Origin: Halapricum hydrolyticum
GTDB lineage: Archaea > Halobacteriota > Halobacteria > Halobacteriales > Haloarculaceae
Assembly (NCBI GenBank): GCA_025517565.1
Contig: JAOPKD010000012.1
Location: 23,631-87,630 of the forward strand
Direction: 5' to 3'
Length of the DNA stretch: 64,000 nt
Shown here: one piece after another, positions 35,286-44,096 of the stretch
Layout of the letters: the number at the start of each line of letters is the position of its first letter
How positions within the stretch are numbered: the stretch's first letter is position 1
Notes under the pieces: generated by a model
What the model was told of the DNA's origin: nothing
The model's input: the letters and a program-made list of their open reading frames with translations, nothing else
The model's database searches: none
Program-made: the position numbers and the translations under genes

Positions 35286-35570
35286 ATGAAGCTCAAAAAT
35301 GCAACAGCACAGTTTCAGACCCACACCTATCCAGCGACGACGGATGAGTTGATCGAGGCCTACGGCGAGACCGAATTGACGCTGCCCAACGGGACTGAGA
35401 CGCTTGGCGAGGCGCTGGGCCGTCTCGAAAGCGAGACGTTCGAGTCCGCGAACGCCGCGCACATGGCCGTCTACAGCGCGGTTTCGAGCAAAGGGATCGG
35501 TCGCAAGTACTACAGCGACCGGGATCCGATCGCGCCCGGGGAAGAAGGACCAGACCCGCTCTCGCTGTGA
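35286..35570 (+). CDS. Conserved haloarchaeal protein (DUF5789/DUF2795-like)
   Basis: A 94-residue protein, KLKNATAQFQTHTYPATTDE, then LPNGTETLGEALGRLESETF and SAVSSKGIGRKYYSDRDP. This resembles haloarchaeal DUF5789, of unknown function. A GTTTATGG promoter-like element is ~35 bp upstream of the ATG. An alternative in-frame start 9 codons earlier lies inside that promoter and is rejected. Confidence 0.65.
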   Translation: MKLKNATAQFQTHTYPATTDELIEAYGETELTLPNGTETLGEALGRLESETFESANAAHMAVYSAVSSKGIGRKYYSDRDPIAPGEEGPDPLSL

Positions 35571-35602
35571 CTGGCGGCTGGAGCATCGCTCAACGGTACC
35601 GC

Positions 35603-36010
35603 CTACTTTTCGAGGAAATCCGGCTTCGAGACCCGACTGCGACTGTCGAGGTCGGGCTGATCGAGGATTTTCGCCTTGTCCAGCGCCGCGGGCAGGCGGT
35701 TCTGGCCGCCAGTGGGAACCTCCTCGCGTTCGACAGTGACCGTCTCGCCCTCGACCAGTTCCGACCAGACGGTCTCCTCGTCGCCATTGTCGCTCTCGTA
35801 CTGCTTCTTTTTGGCCTTGTTTTTCCCTTCCTCGAAGGCCAGTTCGACGATGCTGCGGTTGTAAGAGGTGTCCATCTCGGCGACGATCAGCTCGTACTCC
35901 TCGGTGTAGTCGTGGCCGAGCGACGCTGCGACACCGATCGCGAAGGCCCGACTCATCGCCTCGTCGCGGTCGAGGCCGTCCCAGTCGGTGTCGTAGGTCT
36001 GCTCGTACAT
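35603..36010 (-). CDS. Conserved haloarchaeal protein following the KaiC-like gene
   Basis: A 135-residue acidic protein with YEQTYDTDWDGLDRDEAMSR and GHDYTEEYELIVAEMDTSYN blocks, then a Lys/Glu-rich NKAKKKQYESDNGDEETVWS stretch. It starts 1 bp after the stop of the RecA-superfamily ATPase and is surely cotranscribed with it, so it may be a partner of that ATPase. The family is not recognised. Confidence 0.6.
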   Translation of the reverse strand: MYEQTYDTDWDGLDRDEAMSRAFAIGVAASLGHDYTEEYELIVAEMDTSYNRSIVELAFEEGKNKAKKKQYESDNGDEETVWSELVEGETVTVEREEVPTGGQNRLPAALDKAKILDQPDLDSRSRVSKPDFLEK

Positions 36011-36011
36011 G

Positions 36012-36725
36012 CTATCCCTGGATCTTCTCTTCGGAGTGGACCGCCAGCCCGCGGTCGCTGAACGAGATCCTGCGGATGTCACAGTCGATTGGCGTGCCAC
36101 GCATCTTGATGACCTGGATGCCGCGAGTCATGCCGCCCGACTCCAGGTAGTTGTGAAAGAAGATGACCCCGTGGGCGAGATAGTGCTCGTCGGAGTAGGC
36201 AGTCGGGTCGGTCATCTCGGAGATGAGCAGGATCGTCGCGTCGGTCTGTTTCAGCGCCGAGAGAAAGCCGGTGATCTCCTGGTTGGCATCCGAGAAGAAA
36301 TGCTGGAGCAGCATCGTCGAGTCGATCACCGCGCGGTCGATGTCGTTCGAGTCGAGATAGGCGACCAGCCGGTTCGTCAACCCGCCCTCGTGGCCGAACT
36401 GGGTGATCGTGCGCTTGCCGCTCTCGGTCACGAGGTTGAGAAACTGCACCGCGTCCGACTGCATGGCCTTGTCGAACCCGAAGTCGAACCCGGACATGTC
36501 CTGCATCAGTTCCTCTTTGGTCTCGTGCATCGTCACGTACAGGCAGTTTTCGCCCTGCTTTGCGCCCTGGGTGATGAACTGCGAGGAGAAGGTCGTCTTC
36601 CCGCTACCTGGCGGTCCGCTCACGACGTACAGTCGTCGCGGCAGCAGGCCACCATCGACGAGCTCGTCGAACCCGGGGACGCCACTCGAGATGCGCATGT
36701 CTGAAACAGCGTGACCTCGTGCCAT
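36012..36725 (-). CDS. KaiC-like RecA-superfamily ATPase (HTR-like)
   Basis: A 237-residue single-domain KaiC relative. ISSGVPGFDELVDGGLLPRR is the family N-terminus, Walker A is GPPGSGKT (37-44), and VIDSTMLLQHF is the Walker B region. Such proteins are regulatory ATPases in archaea and may be linked to signalling. The ATG at 36725 is favoured because GTGATAATTC, a TATA-like element, is ~30 bp upstream; a shorter start at 36698 (MRISSG) is the alternative. It is in an operon with the 135-residue protein. Confidence 0.82.
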   Translation of the reverse strand: MARGHAVSDMRISSGVPGFDELVDGGLLPRRLYVVSGPPGSGKTTFSSQFITQGAKQGENCLYVTMHETKEELMQDMSGFDFGFDKAMQSDAVQFLNLVTESGKRTITQFGHEGGLTNRLVAYLDSNDIDRAVIDSTMLLQHFFSDANQEITGFLSALKQTDATILLISEMTDPTAYSDEHYLAHGVIFFHNYLESGGMTRGIQVIKMRGTPIDCDIRRISFSDRGLAVHSEEKIQG

Positions 36726-36871
36726 AGATGTTTCCTCATTGTTTCCAACAGTGATAATTCCCCCGTAACGAGACTGATCTGCCAATCCATGTTCGTGGCG
36801 CCCGGCGACTTCGCGGTGGTTGAGCGTCGAACGCGAAGCGTTTTTGCCCACAGACTGACTCCATCGTACTA

Positions 36872-36907
36872 ATGACTGCCAACACGTACCGGAGGTGTCG
36901 TCCGTGA
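36872..36907 (+). CDS. 11-codon upstream ORF overlapping the purU start
   Basis: ATG...TGA encodes MTANTYRRCRP. Its stop TGA overlaps the purU GTG start (GTGA at 36904-36907), and the purU Shine-Dalgarno sequence lies inside it. A T-rich element ~30 bp upstream would make this ATG leaderless. It fits a leader peptide or a translational-coupling device. No homologue is known to me. Confidence 0.4.
   Translation: MTANTYRRCRP
36891..36897 (+). promoter_or_regulatory. Shine-Dalgarno sequence of purU
   Basis: GGAGGTG is complementary to the archaeal 16S rRNA 3' end and lies 6 bases before the GTG at 36904. It decides the purU start in favour of GTG over the ATG at 36916, and is notable in a genome where most genes here lack such a site. 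Confidence 0.65.
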
Positions 36908-37881
36908 CGAGCGATATGACCGAGATCACGGTCGTCGGCGAGGACGATACCGGACTGATCGCCAACGTCACCTCGTTGCTGTTCGAGCGCGGCATCAACA
37001 TCGAAGACCTCGATCAGGCCGTCCGGGAGGGCGTCTTCCGGATGACGATGCACGTCGATACCTCGGAGATGGTCTGCACGGAATCGAAACTCCGCGAGGA
37101 CCTTCAGGAGCTGGGCGAGGAACTCGACGTCGACATCAAAGTCCGGTTCCCGAAAGACCGGGAAACCCAGTCGATCGCTGTCCTCGTGACCAAAGAGTCA
37201 CACTGCCTGGAGGCGATCTTCGAGGCCTGGGCCAGCGGCGAACTCGGAGCCGATATCGACGTGGTGATCGGCAACCACTCCGATCTACAGCCGCTCGCGG
37301 AGAAATACGAGGTACCGTTCCACGACATCGGCGACGAGAAGGGGACGCCCGACGAGGCCGAACTGCTCGAGTTGCTCGAGGAATACGACTCGGATCTGAT
37401 CGTGCTGGCGCGGTACATGCGGATCCTCAGTCCGGACGTCGTGTTCCGCTACGAAAACCAGATCATCAACGTCCATCCGAGCCTGCTTCCCGCGTTCCCG
37501 GGCGCGTCGGCGTACATGCAGGCGATCGAGGAGGGCGTGCGAATCGCTGGCGTGACTGCCCACTACGTGACGACCGACCTCGACCAGGGTCCGATCATCA
37601 CTCAGCGCGCATTCAACGTCCCCGACGACGCAACCGAGGAGGAGCTCCAGCGCATCGGCCAGCCACTGGAGGCCGAGGCGCTACTGGAAGCGATCGAGCT
37701 CCATCTCGATCAGGAGGTCTCGGTCCATCGCGGCCGGACGAAACTGCGCAATCCCGAAGAAACCGACGCGCAGTTGGGCGCACCGGAGCAACTCGACGAA
37801 CTCAACCCTGATCGGCCAGTCGACGGACTCGGCGAGTTCCTCGCCGACCAGGACGACACACAGGTCGAGGCCGACGATTAG
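36904..37881 (+). CDS. purU: Formyltetrahydrofolate deformylase (PurU type)
   Basis: A 325-residue protein with an N-terminal ACT domain (~4-80, TEITVVGEDDTGLIANVTSL) and a formyl-transferase fold (~90-280). The catalytic segment is IINVHPSLLPAFPGA and the Asp is in TTDLDQGPIITQ, so the Asn/His/Asp set is present. It would hydrolyse 10-formyl-THF to formate and THF, or in archaea could serve purine synthesis as a formyl donor or transferase; the ACT domain favours PurU. The last ~45 residues are an acidic extension. Start codon is GTG with a clear SD. Confidence 0.85.
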   Translation: MTSDMTEITVVGEDDTGLIANVTSLLFERGINIEDLDQAVREGVFRMTMHVDTSEMVCTESKLREDLQELGEELDVDIKVRFPKDRETQSIAVLVTKESHCLEAIFEAWASGELGADIDVVIGNHSDLQPLAEKYEVPFHDIGDEKGTPDEAELLELLEEYDSDLIVLARYMRILSPDVVFRYENQIINVHPSLLPAFPGASAYMQAIEEGVRIAGVTAHYVTTDLDQGPIITQRAFNVPDDATEEELQRIGQPLEAEALLEAIELHLDQEVSVHRGRTKLRNPEETDAQLGAPEQLDELNPDRPVDGLGEFLADQDDTQVEADD

Positions 37882-38100
37882 CGGCCCTGCGGCTAGTTTT
37901 GCGGTGCCGCCGAATAATGAATTGTAAACTCGTGTCGAGTTGCTAAACTCTTATGGGCAACCATGAGAGAGCTACGTACAGAAAACGATGTACGCCACGG
38001 GCGAGAGTGAGGAGTTCGGTTTGGATCGGTGGCGAATCTGGGGACACGACAGTACGAACGAACGCCGGCGAGCCGGCTCACCGGCCGGAGGCGACCGCGT

Positions 38101-41100
38101 ATGAGGCCGTCGACGAGCGGTCCGGGCGAGCGACTCGTGGCGCTGGCGCTGGTCGCACTCGTGCTCGCAAGTTCGGTCAGTGGCGTCGTGACGGTCACGA
38201 CCGGCGTCGCGAGCGCGGCGGCGAACTCGGGGACCGTCGAGGGAACGCCGTACCTCAACGCGAGTGCGCCGGACGCCAGACTCGAACCCGGCCAGGACGG
38301 CACGGTCTCGGTCTCGCTGACCAACAACGCAAAGATCGACGACAACAACGAGACCCATCCGTCTGAAGCCCGCACGCGGGCCGGAGAAGCACGGTCGATC
38401 GACGTCAACGTCAGTGACACTCGCGACGCACCGCTGACTGTCCGGACGAACGCACAGCCGGCGGGCACGATCCAGGATGGACAGACCGGCGGCCCCTACA
38501 CCTTCGACGTGTTGGTCGACGAGGACGCGCAACCGGGCACGTACAAGATGAACGTGACAACCGAGTATCGCCACGCCGAGCGCGTCACCTACGACGAAGT
38601 CGCCGAGGGCGAGTATCAGTACAGCGAGGAGGTCGTCAACCGGACGGAAACCGATACGATCACCGTCGAGATCGAGCCGGAACCCGACATCGAGGTCGAC
38701 TACGAGTACCACGACGTCCCGGTCGGCGGTGAGGGGATCATCTACGTCAACGCGACGAATACCGGCGGCGAGAGCGTGACAGACGCGACCCTGTCGCTCA
38801 CCTCGAGCGACTCGGATCTGTACTTCGGCTCCGGCACGGCGAGTTCGGAGACGAACCTGGGAGACCTGGGAGCCGGCGAGACGAAAGTCCGGCGCTTCCG
38901 GGCAGGAACCGTCGAGAGTGCCGTGAAACGGCCGTATTCGATCGACTCGACGGTCCAGTACACCGACAGTGAAGACAACCAGGGGAGTCAGTCGGATTCG
39001 TTCGCGATCGTCCCCGAACCGCGGACGCGTTTCACCGTCGAGAACCTCACGCACGACGTGCCCCAGAACGGCGAGGGGATGCTCACGGTGAACGTCTCTC
39101 ACTCCGCCGGGAAGGACATCGAGGACGTGACGGTCACGGCGACCGCGACGGACGGCGACGTCTACCTCGGCTCGCCCGGCTCGCCCTCCTCGACGGTCCA
39201 GTTCGATCAGTGGGGGGCTGATCAGTCCCGCCAGCTCACGTTCCGGGCTGGAACCGGCGACAGCACCGTCAATCGGTCCTACCCGATCGAGTTGCAGTTC
39301 GAGTACACTGACAGCGACGACAACGACAACTCCCGGACCGAATACGTCGAGTTCGTTCCCGGTGGACGCGAGCGTTTCGCCGTCGAGAACCTCGCGCACG
39401 ACGTGTCTCTCGGTGGCGAGGGGACGCTCACGATGAACGTCTCGCAGGTCGCGGGGAAGGACATCGAGGACGTGACGGTCACGGCGACCGCGACGGACGG
39501 CGACGTCTACCTCGGCTCGCCCGGCTCGCCCTCCTCGACGGTCCAGTTCGATCAGTGGGAGGCCAACCGGTCCCGCCAGCTCACGCTCCGGGCTGGAACC
39601 GGTGACAGCGCAGTCAATCGGTCCTATCCGATCGAGTTGCAGTTCGAGTACACCGACAGCGACGACAACGATAACTCCCGGACGAAATACGTCGAGTTCG
39701 TCCCACACGAGCGAAGCGAGTTTCGCGTGACGGACCTCGACCACAACGTCCCGCAGGCCGGTGAAGGGACGATCACGATGAACGTCTCGCAGGTCGTCGG
39801 CAAGGACATCGAAGACGTCACCGTCACCGCGACTGCCCCCGACACGGCGGTCTATCTCGGCTCGGACGCCTCCCGGTCGGCGACAACCCGGTTCGAACGG
39901 TGGAGCACGAACGCGACCCGGCGGCTCACGTTCCGGGCCGGGACGGACAGCAGCGCGGTCAATCGGTCCTACCCGATCGAGTTGCAGTTCGAGTACACCG
40001 ATCGCGACGACAACGACAACTCCCGGACCGAGTACGTCCAGTTCGTCCCACACGACCGGCCCGAGTTCGAGATCCGGACGGTCGATCACGACGTGCCTCG
40101 GGAGGGAACTGGCTACCTGACCGTCGAGGCGACCAGCGCGGTCTCGCGAAACATCTCCGACGTGACGGTGACGGCGACGGCTCCCGACTCCGAGGTCTAT
40201 CTGGGATCGGAGGCCTCGCCGTCGGCGACGGCGTTCGTCGAGACGTGGACAGCGGGCGAGCGCAAGCGATTCACGTTCCGGCCGGGAACGACAGCCAACG
40301 CGGTCGCCAACAGGACCTATCCGATCGAGTTGCAGTTCGAGTACACCGATCGCGACGACAACGACAACTCCCGGACCGAGTACGTCCAGTTCGTGCCGCG
40401 CGAGCGACAGCAGTTCACCGTCGTGTCGATCGATCACGACGTGCCGGTCGGCGACACCGGGCGGATCGAACTGACGCTGCGCAACGAGGGGCCGCTGAAC
40501 GCGACCGACGCGACACTGACGGCCAGTTCGACCGTCGACGCGCTGTTCTTCGGGACGGGCGGCGCACAGGAACCCATCGAAGCCCCCGGCGGGATCTCCT
40601 TCGACCCTCCCGAGACGGGCACCCCGACGTCGGCGGCGTACGTCGGTGACTGGCCCGCGGGCGAGACCCGGACCGTGACGCTCCGGGGCGGCTTCGACGA
40701 GAACGCGATCGAACAGGCGTACACGGCCGATCTCAGCGTCAATTACGACAACGAGGACGGCGACGCCATGCCGACGCGAACGACCACTGTGGGGGTCGCA
40801 CCCGCGCCCGAACAGGCGTTCGACTTCGAGCGCGTCGAGAGCGACCTGTCCGTCGGCGAGGAGGGCGACCTGATCGGCGAGGTCACGAACCGTGCAAACC
40901 GGACCGTCCAGGGCGTCGTCGTCACCGTCGAGGACGACCGCCAGACGATCAACTTCTACAACACGCGCTATTCGGTCGGGCGACTCGAACCGGGCGAAAC
41001 GGCGACGTTCCGCTATCGGGTCGGTGTCACCGAGGAAGCCGAGCACGGGCCGAAGCTGTTCGAACTCGCCGCGCGGTATCGCGGGAGCGAGGACACCGTC

Positions 41101-41595
41101 AAGCGATCGGACTCGAGCGATCTCCCCGTCGAGATCCGACCCGAACGCGACGACTTCGCGGTCGAGCGAACGAACGGGGCGTTCAGCCCCGGCGACTCCG
41201 GGTCGCTGACGCTCACGGTGACCAACCAGCGCAACGAGACCGTCTCGAACGTTCAGGCGAAGCTGTTCACCGACGATCCGCTGGACAGCAGCGACGACGA
41301 GGCGTTCGTCTCGTCGCTCGAACCCGGCGAATCGGCGACGGTGACGTTCGATCTGTCGGTCGGCGGCGGCGCGATGGCCAAGAACTATTCGGTCTCGATG
41401 GACTTCCGCTACGACGACGCCCGTGGCGAGAGCCAGCTCTCCGACACCTATCGCGTTCCGGTTACCGTCGAGACGGCCGAGTCGACGCTCGGCCCGCTGC
41501 TGGTCGGCGGTATCGTCGTCGCGCTTCTCGTGCTCGCCGTCGTCGCCTGGCGGTTCGGGCTCGTCGACCAGCTCCGTAGCCGTCTCTCCGAGTAA
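38101..41595 (+). CDS. Surface protein with eight tandem Ig-like (CARDB/COG1361) repeats
   Basis: A 1,164-residue exported protein. Residues ~12-45 form a signal peptide. After an N-terminal domain, eight repeats of ~115 residues run to ~residue 1110; each begins like FTVENLTHDVPQNGEG and contains DVTVTATATDGDVYLGS and YPIELQFEYTDSDDND or variants. A transmembrane helix (LLVGGIVVALLVLAVVAWRF) and a short basic tail anchor the C-terminus in the membrane. It belongs to the COG1361 surface-domain family. The RND transporter follows 37 bp later, and pairing of the two suggests a membrane complex in which this protein extends outward. Repeats 2 and 3 are nearly identical at DNA level. Confidence 0.85.
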   Translation: MRPSTSGPGERLVALALVALVLASSVSGVVTVTTGVASAAANSGTVEGTPYLNASAPDARLEPGQDGTVSVSLTNNAKIDDNNETHPSEARTRAGEARSIDVNVSDTRDAPLTVRTNAQPAGTIQDGQTGGPYTFDVLVDEDAQPGTYKMNVTTEYRHAERVTYDEVAEGEYQYSEEVVNRTETDTITVEIEPEPDIEVDYEYHDVPVGGEGIIYVNATNTGGESVTDATLSLTSSDSDLYFGSGTASSETNLGDLGAGETKVRRFRAGTVESAVKRPYSIDSTVQYTDSEDNQGSQSDSFAIVPEPRTRFTVENLTHDVPQNGEGMLTVNVSHSAGKDIEDVTVTATATDGDVYLGSPGSPSSTVQFDQWGADQSRQLTFRAGTGDSTVNRSYPIELQFEYTDSDDNDNSRTEYVEFVPGGRERFAVENLAHDVSLGGEGTLTMNVSQVAGKDIEDVTVTATATDGDVYLGSPGSPSSTVQFDQWEANRSRQLTLRAGTGDSAVNRSYPIELQFEYTDSDDNDNSRTKYVEFVPHERSEFRVTDLDHNVPQAGEGTITMNVSQVVGKDIEDVTVTATAPDTAVYLGSDASRSATTRFERWSTNATRRLTFRAGTDSSAVNRSYPIELQFEYTDRDDNDNSRTEYVQFVPHDRPEFEIRTVDHDVPREGTGYLTVEATSAVSRNISDVTVTATAPDSEVYLGSEASPSATAFVETWTAGERKRFTFRPGTTANAVANRTYPIELQFEYTDRDDNDNSRTEYVQFVPRERQQFTVVSIDHDVPVGDTGRIELTLRNEGPLNATDATLTASSTVDALFFGTGGAQEPIEAPGGISFDPPETGTPTSAAYVGDWPAGETRTVTLRGGFDENAIEQAYTADLSVNYDNEDGDAMPTRTTTVGVAPAPEQAFDFERVESDLSVGEEGDLIGEVTNRANRTVQGVVVTVEDDRQTINFYNTRYSVGRLEPGETATFRYRVGVTEEAEHGPKLFELAARYRGSEDTVKRSDSSDLPVEIRPERDDFAVERTNGAFSPGDSGSLTLTVTNQRNETVSNVQAKLFTDDPLDSSDDEAFVSSLEPGESATVTFDLSVGGGAMAKNYSVSMDFRYDDARGESQLSDTYRVPVTVETAESTLGPLLVGGIVVALLVLAVVAWRFGLVDQLRSRLSE
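39115..39700 (+). repeat. Near-identical internal duplication within the repeat protein
   Basis: The block around 39115-39360 recurs at 39457-39700 with an offset of 342 bp (114 codons, one repeat). Long stretches are identical, including synonymous positions, unlike the other repeats. This indicates recent duplication or gene conversion between adjacent repeats. Confidence 0.85.
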
Positions 41596-41632
41596 TGGCC
41601 CGCTCGACTGCTCGCTGTGGGAGTGATCCACT

Positions 41633-44056
41633 GTGATCGACCACGAAACGGCGCTCGAGGCGCTCAACCGACATATCGTCGACAACCCGGAGCGGATCAT
41701 CGTCGCGTTCCTGCTCGTGACGGCCGTCTTCGCCGGGGGGCTCGGCGGCGTCGAGATCGACTCCGGGACCGACCGGTTCTTCGAGAGCGTCCCGGAACAC
41801 GACACCCAGCAGTACGTCGACGATCAGTTCGGCGCGACGTTCGATGCCGGCGAAGACACGACACAGATCGTCGTCACCGACGAGAACGTCTTCAGCAAGC
41901 GCGCCGTGCTCCGGACCCTCGAACTCCAGCAGACCCTGAAGTCCGATCCCTCGCTGCGGGTCAGCGAGACGACCGGCCTCGCGACGGGGATCGCCCGGGT
42001 GCTCGACCCGTTCGCGAGGACGCCCGAAGAGCGGATCCAGGCCGTCGAGACCGCGACGCCGGCCGAGATCCGTGAGGCCGGCAAGACGCTGCTCGAGAGG
42101 CGACCGCAGGTCAGGCAGGTGTTGAGCGAGGAACGCAACCTCGAGGAACCGCGCGCCGCCGCGACGATCGTCGTCGTCAGCCATTCGATCCCGGAAGGCG
42201 ACCAGGCGACGCTGGAGGCTGTCCAGGACCGGATCAAGGGGACCGCAGAGACCGCAGATGGGGATATCCGGGTCTTCGGCTCGGCGATCCAGGAAGCCGG
42301 GTTCGATCAGGCGATCTTCGAATCGCTGTCGCTGATCGTGCCGACGGTCGTCGTGTTCATCCTGCTGTGTCTCGTGCTCGCCTACCGGGACCCGATCGAT
42401 CTCCTGCTGGCGCTGGTCAGCCTGATCTTCGCGCTCGTCTGGACGTTCGGCTTCATGGGCTATGCCGGGATCAAGTTCAACCTCATGATGATCGCCGTAC
42501 CGGTGATCCTGCTCGGGGTCGGGATCGACTTCGGGATCCACGCCGTCAACCGGTATCGAGAGGAGCGAGTGGACGGTTCGCCGCCCCGAGAGAGCATGCT
42601 GCTCGCGAACGACCAGTTGCTGGTCGCCTTTTCCATCGTCACGGTGACGACCGTCATCGGCTTCCTGGCGAACGTCACGAGCAAGCTCGAACCGGTCCGG
42701 GAGTTCGGCCTCGTCGTCGCGGTCGGGCTCGTGTTCACCTTCTTCGTGTTCGGGATCTTCCTGCCCGCGCTGAAGCTCGCGACCGACCACCGCCGGGCGG
42801 CGCTGGGAATCGGGCAGTTCTCGATCACGCCATTCGGTGGCGAGGACTCGCGGCTCGGCAGCGTGTTGCGATCCAGTGCCGTGGTCGCCAGGCGGCACCC
42901 GTTCGTCCTGCTTGCGGTGATCCTGCTGGTCACGGGGGCGGCCGGCTACTCCGCGACCAACGTCGAATCGAAGTTCGAGACCGAGGACTTCCTCCCCTAC
43001 GCTGATCACCCCCCGCAGATCGAAGTCATTCCCGACGAGATCGCCCCCTCGGAGTTCGAGATAACCGCGACGTCGAACTACATCAAGGACACCTTCGAGA
43101 CGACCAACACCGAGCAGGTGACCGTCTACGTCGAAGGGCCGATGGAACAGGGCAACGCCCTGGAGATCGTCCACCGTGCCGGCTCCGACCCTCCGCCGTC
43201 GTTCGTCCGGGAGGACGGACGCGCGGTCTCGCAAGGGATCACTAGCGTGATCGACACGTACGCGAGCCAGGATCCGGAGTTCGCCGCGATGGTCGAGCGC
43301 AACGACCTCGACGACAACGGCGTCCCCGACCGGAACCTCGGTGCGATCTACGACGAACTGATGCGCTCGGAGTACGCCGATGGGGCCGAGCAGTACCTCA
43401 CCGAGGATCGGCGCGCGACGAAAGTCGTCTATCAGGTCGAAGCGAGCGCGACCCAGAAAGAGATCACCGCGGACGCTCGCGAGTTCGCCGCGGACGTCCA
43501 CTTCGACGCGGAGGCGACCGGCGACACGATCGTCTTCCGGGCGCTGACCGAGGCGCTGATGGATTCAGCGGTCGTGAGTTTCGCGGTCGCGTTCGGGTTG
43601 ACTGCCGTGTTCCTCGTGCTCGTGTTCTGGCTGCTCGAAGACCGGTGGTCGCTCGGACTGGCGACGATGGCTCCGATCCTCGTCGCGGTCGTCATGCTCG
43701 TCGGGACGATGCCCGTGCTCGGGATCGCGTTCAACGCCCTGACGGCGACGATACTGGCGATCACAATCGGGCTGGGCGTCGCCTACTCGGTCCACGTCGT
43801 CCACCGGTTCATCGACGAATACGACGAGCGCGGCGACGTCCACCAGTCGCTGCTGACGACGCTCGGCGGCACCGGCGGCGGCGTCACTGCGAGCATGCTC
43901 ACCACCTCCGGCAGCGTCGCGTGCATGACGCTGGCCGTCAATCCCATCCTCGGGCAGTTCGGCCTACTCACAGCGATCAGCACCTTCTACTCGTACGTCA
44001 CCGCGATCGTCGTCCTGCCGCTGGCGCTGCGGGCGTGGGCGCGGGTGTTCGACTAG
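41633..44056 (+). CDS. RND/MMPL family transporter
   Basis: An 807-residue membrane transporter with two copies of a six-helix unit. The first helix is IIVAFLLVTAVFAGGLG; two large outward loops follow helices 1 and 7; sterol-sensing-domain-like blocks appear at MMIAVPVILLGVGIDFGIHA and ATILAITIGLGVAYSVHVVH, each with the GxxxD/S pattern of proton-driven RND pumps. In archaea without an outer membrane the substrate is probably a lipid or envelope precursor. Start codon GTG is supported by GGGAGTGATC (41619-41628), a strong SD. It is in an operon with the eight-repeat surface protein. Confidence 0.88.
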   Translation: MIDHETALEALNRHIVDNPERIIVAFLLVTAVFAGGLGGVEIDSGTDRFFESVPEHDTQQYVDDQFGATFDAGEDTTQIVVTDENVFSKRAVLRTLELQQTLKSDPSLRVSETTGLATGIARVLDPFARTPEERIQAVETATPAEIREAGKTLLERRPQVRQVLSEERNLEEPRAAATIVVVSHSIPEGDQATLEAVQDRIKGTAETADGDIRVFGSAIQEAGFDQAIFESLSLIVPTVVVFILLCLVLAYRDPIDLLLALVSLIFALVWTFGFMGYAGIKFNLMMIAVPVILLGVGIDFGIHAVNRYREERVDGSPPRESMLLANDQLLVAFSIVTVTTVIGFLANVTSKLEPVREFGLVVAVGLVFTFFVFGIFLPALKLATDHRRAALGIGQFSITPFGGEDSRLGSVLRSSAVVARRHPFVLLAVILLVTGAAGYSATNVESKFETEDFLPYADHPPQIEVIPDEIAPSEFEITATSNYIKDTFETTNTEQVTVYVEGPMEQGNALEIVHRAGSDPPPSFVREDGRAVSQGITSVIDTYASQDPEFAAMVERNDLDDNGVPDRNLGAIYDELMRSEYADGAEQYLTEDRRATKVVYQVEASATQKEITADAREFAADVHFDAEATGDTIVFRALTEALMDSAVVSFAVAFGLTAVFLVLVFWLLEDRWSLGLATMAPILVAVVMLVGTMPVLGIAFNALTATILAITIGLGVAYSVHVVHRFIDEYDERGDVHQSLLTTLGGTGGGVTASMLTTSGSVACMTLAVNPILGQFGLLTAISTFYSYVTAIVVLPLALRAWARVFD

Positions 44057-44096
44057 ATCCCTGAGAACTTTTCACATGGGCGGTCGTAGTATCCGT

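Noticed and set aside
37972..41805. A 1,277-codon open frame antisense to the eight-repeat surface protein.
   Set aside because: It mirrors the codon bias of the sense gene in GC-rich DNA, has Arg/Val/Asp-rich low-information sequence and no domain, and the sense strand has signal peptide, repeats and TM anchor.
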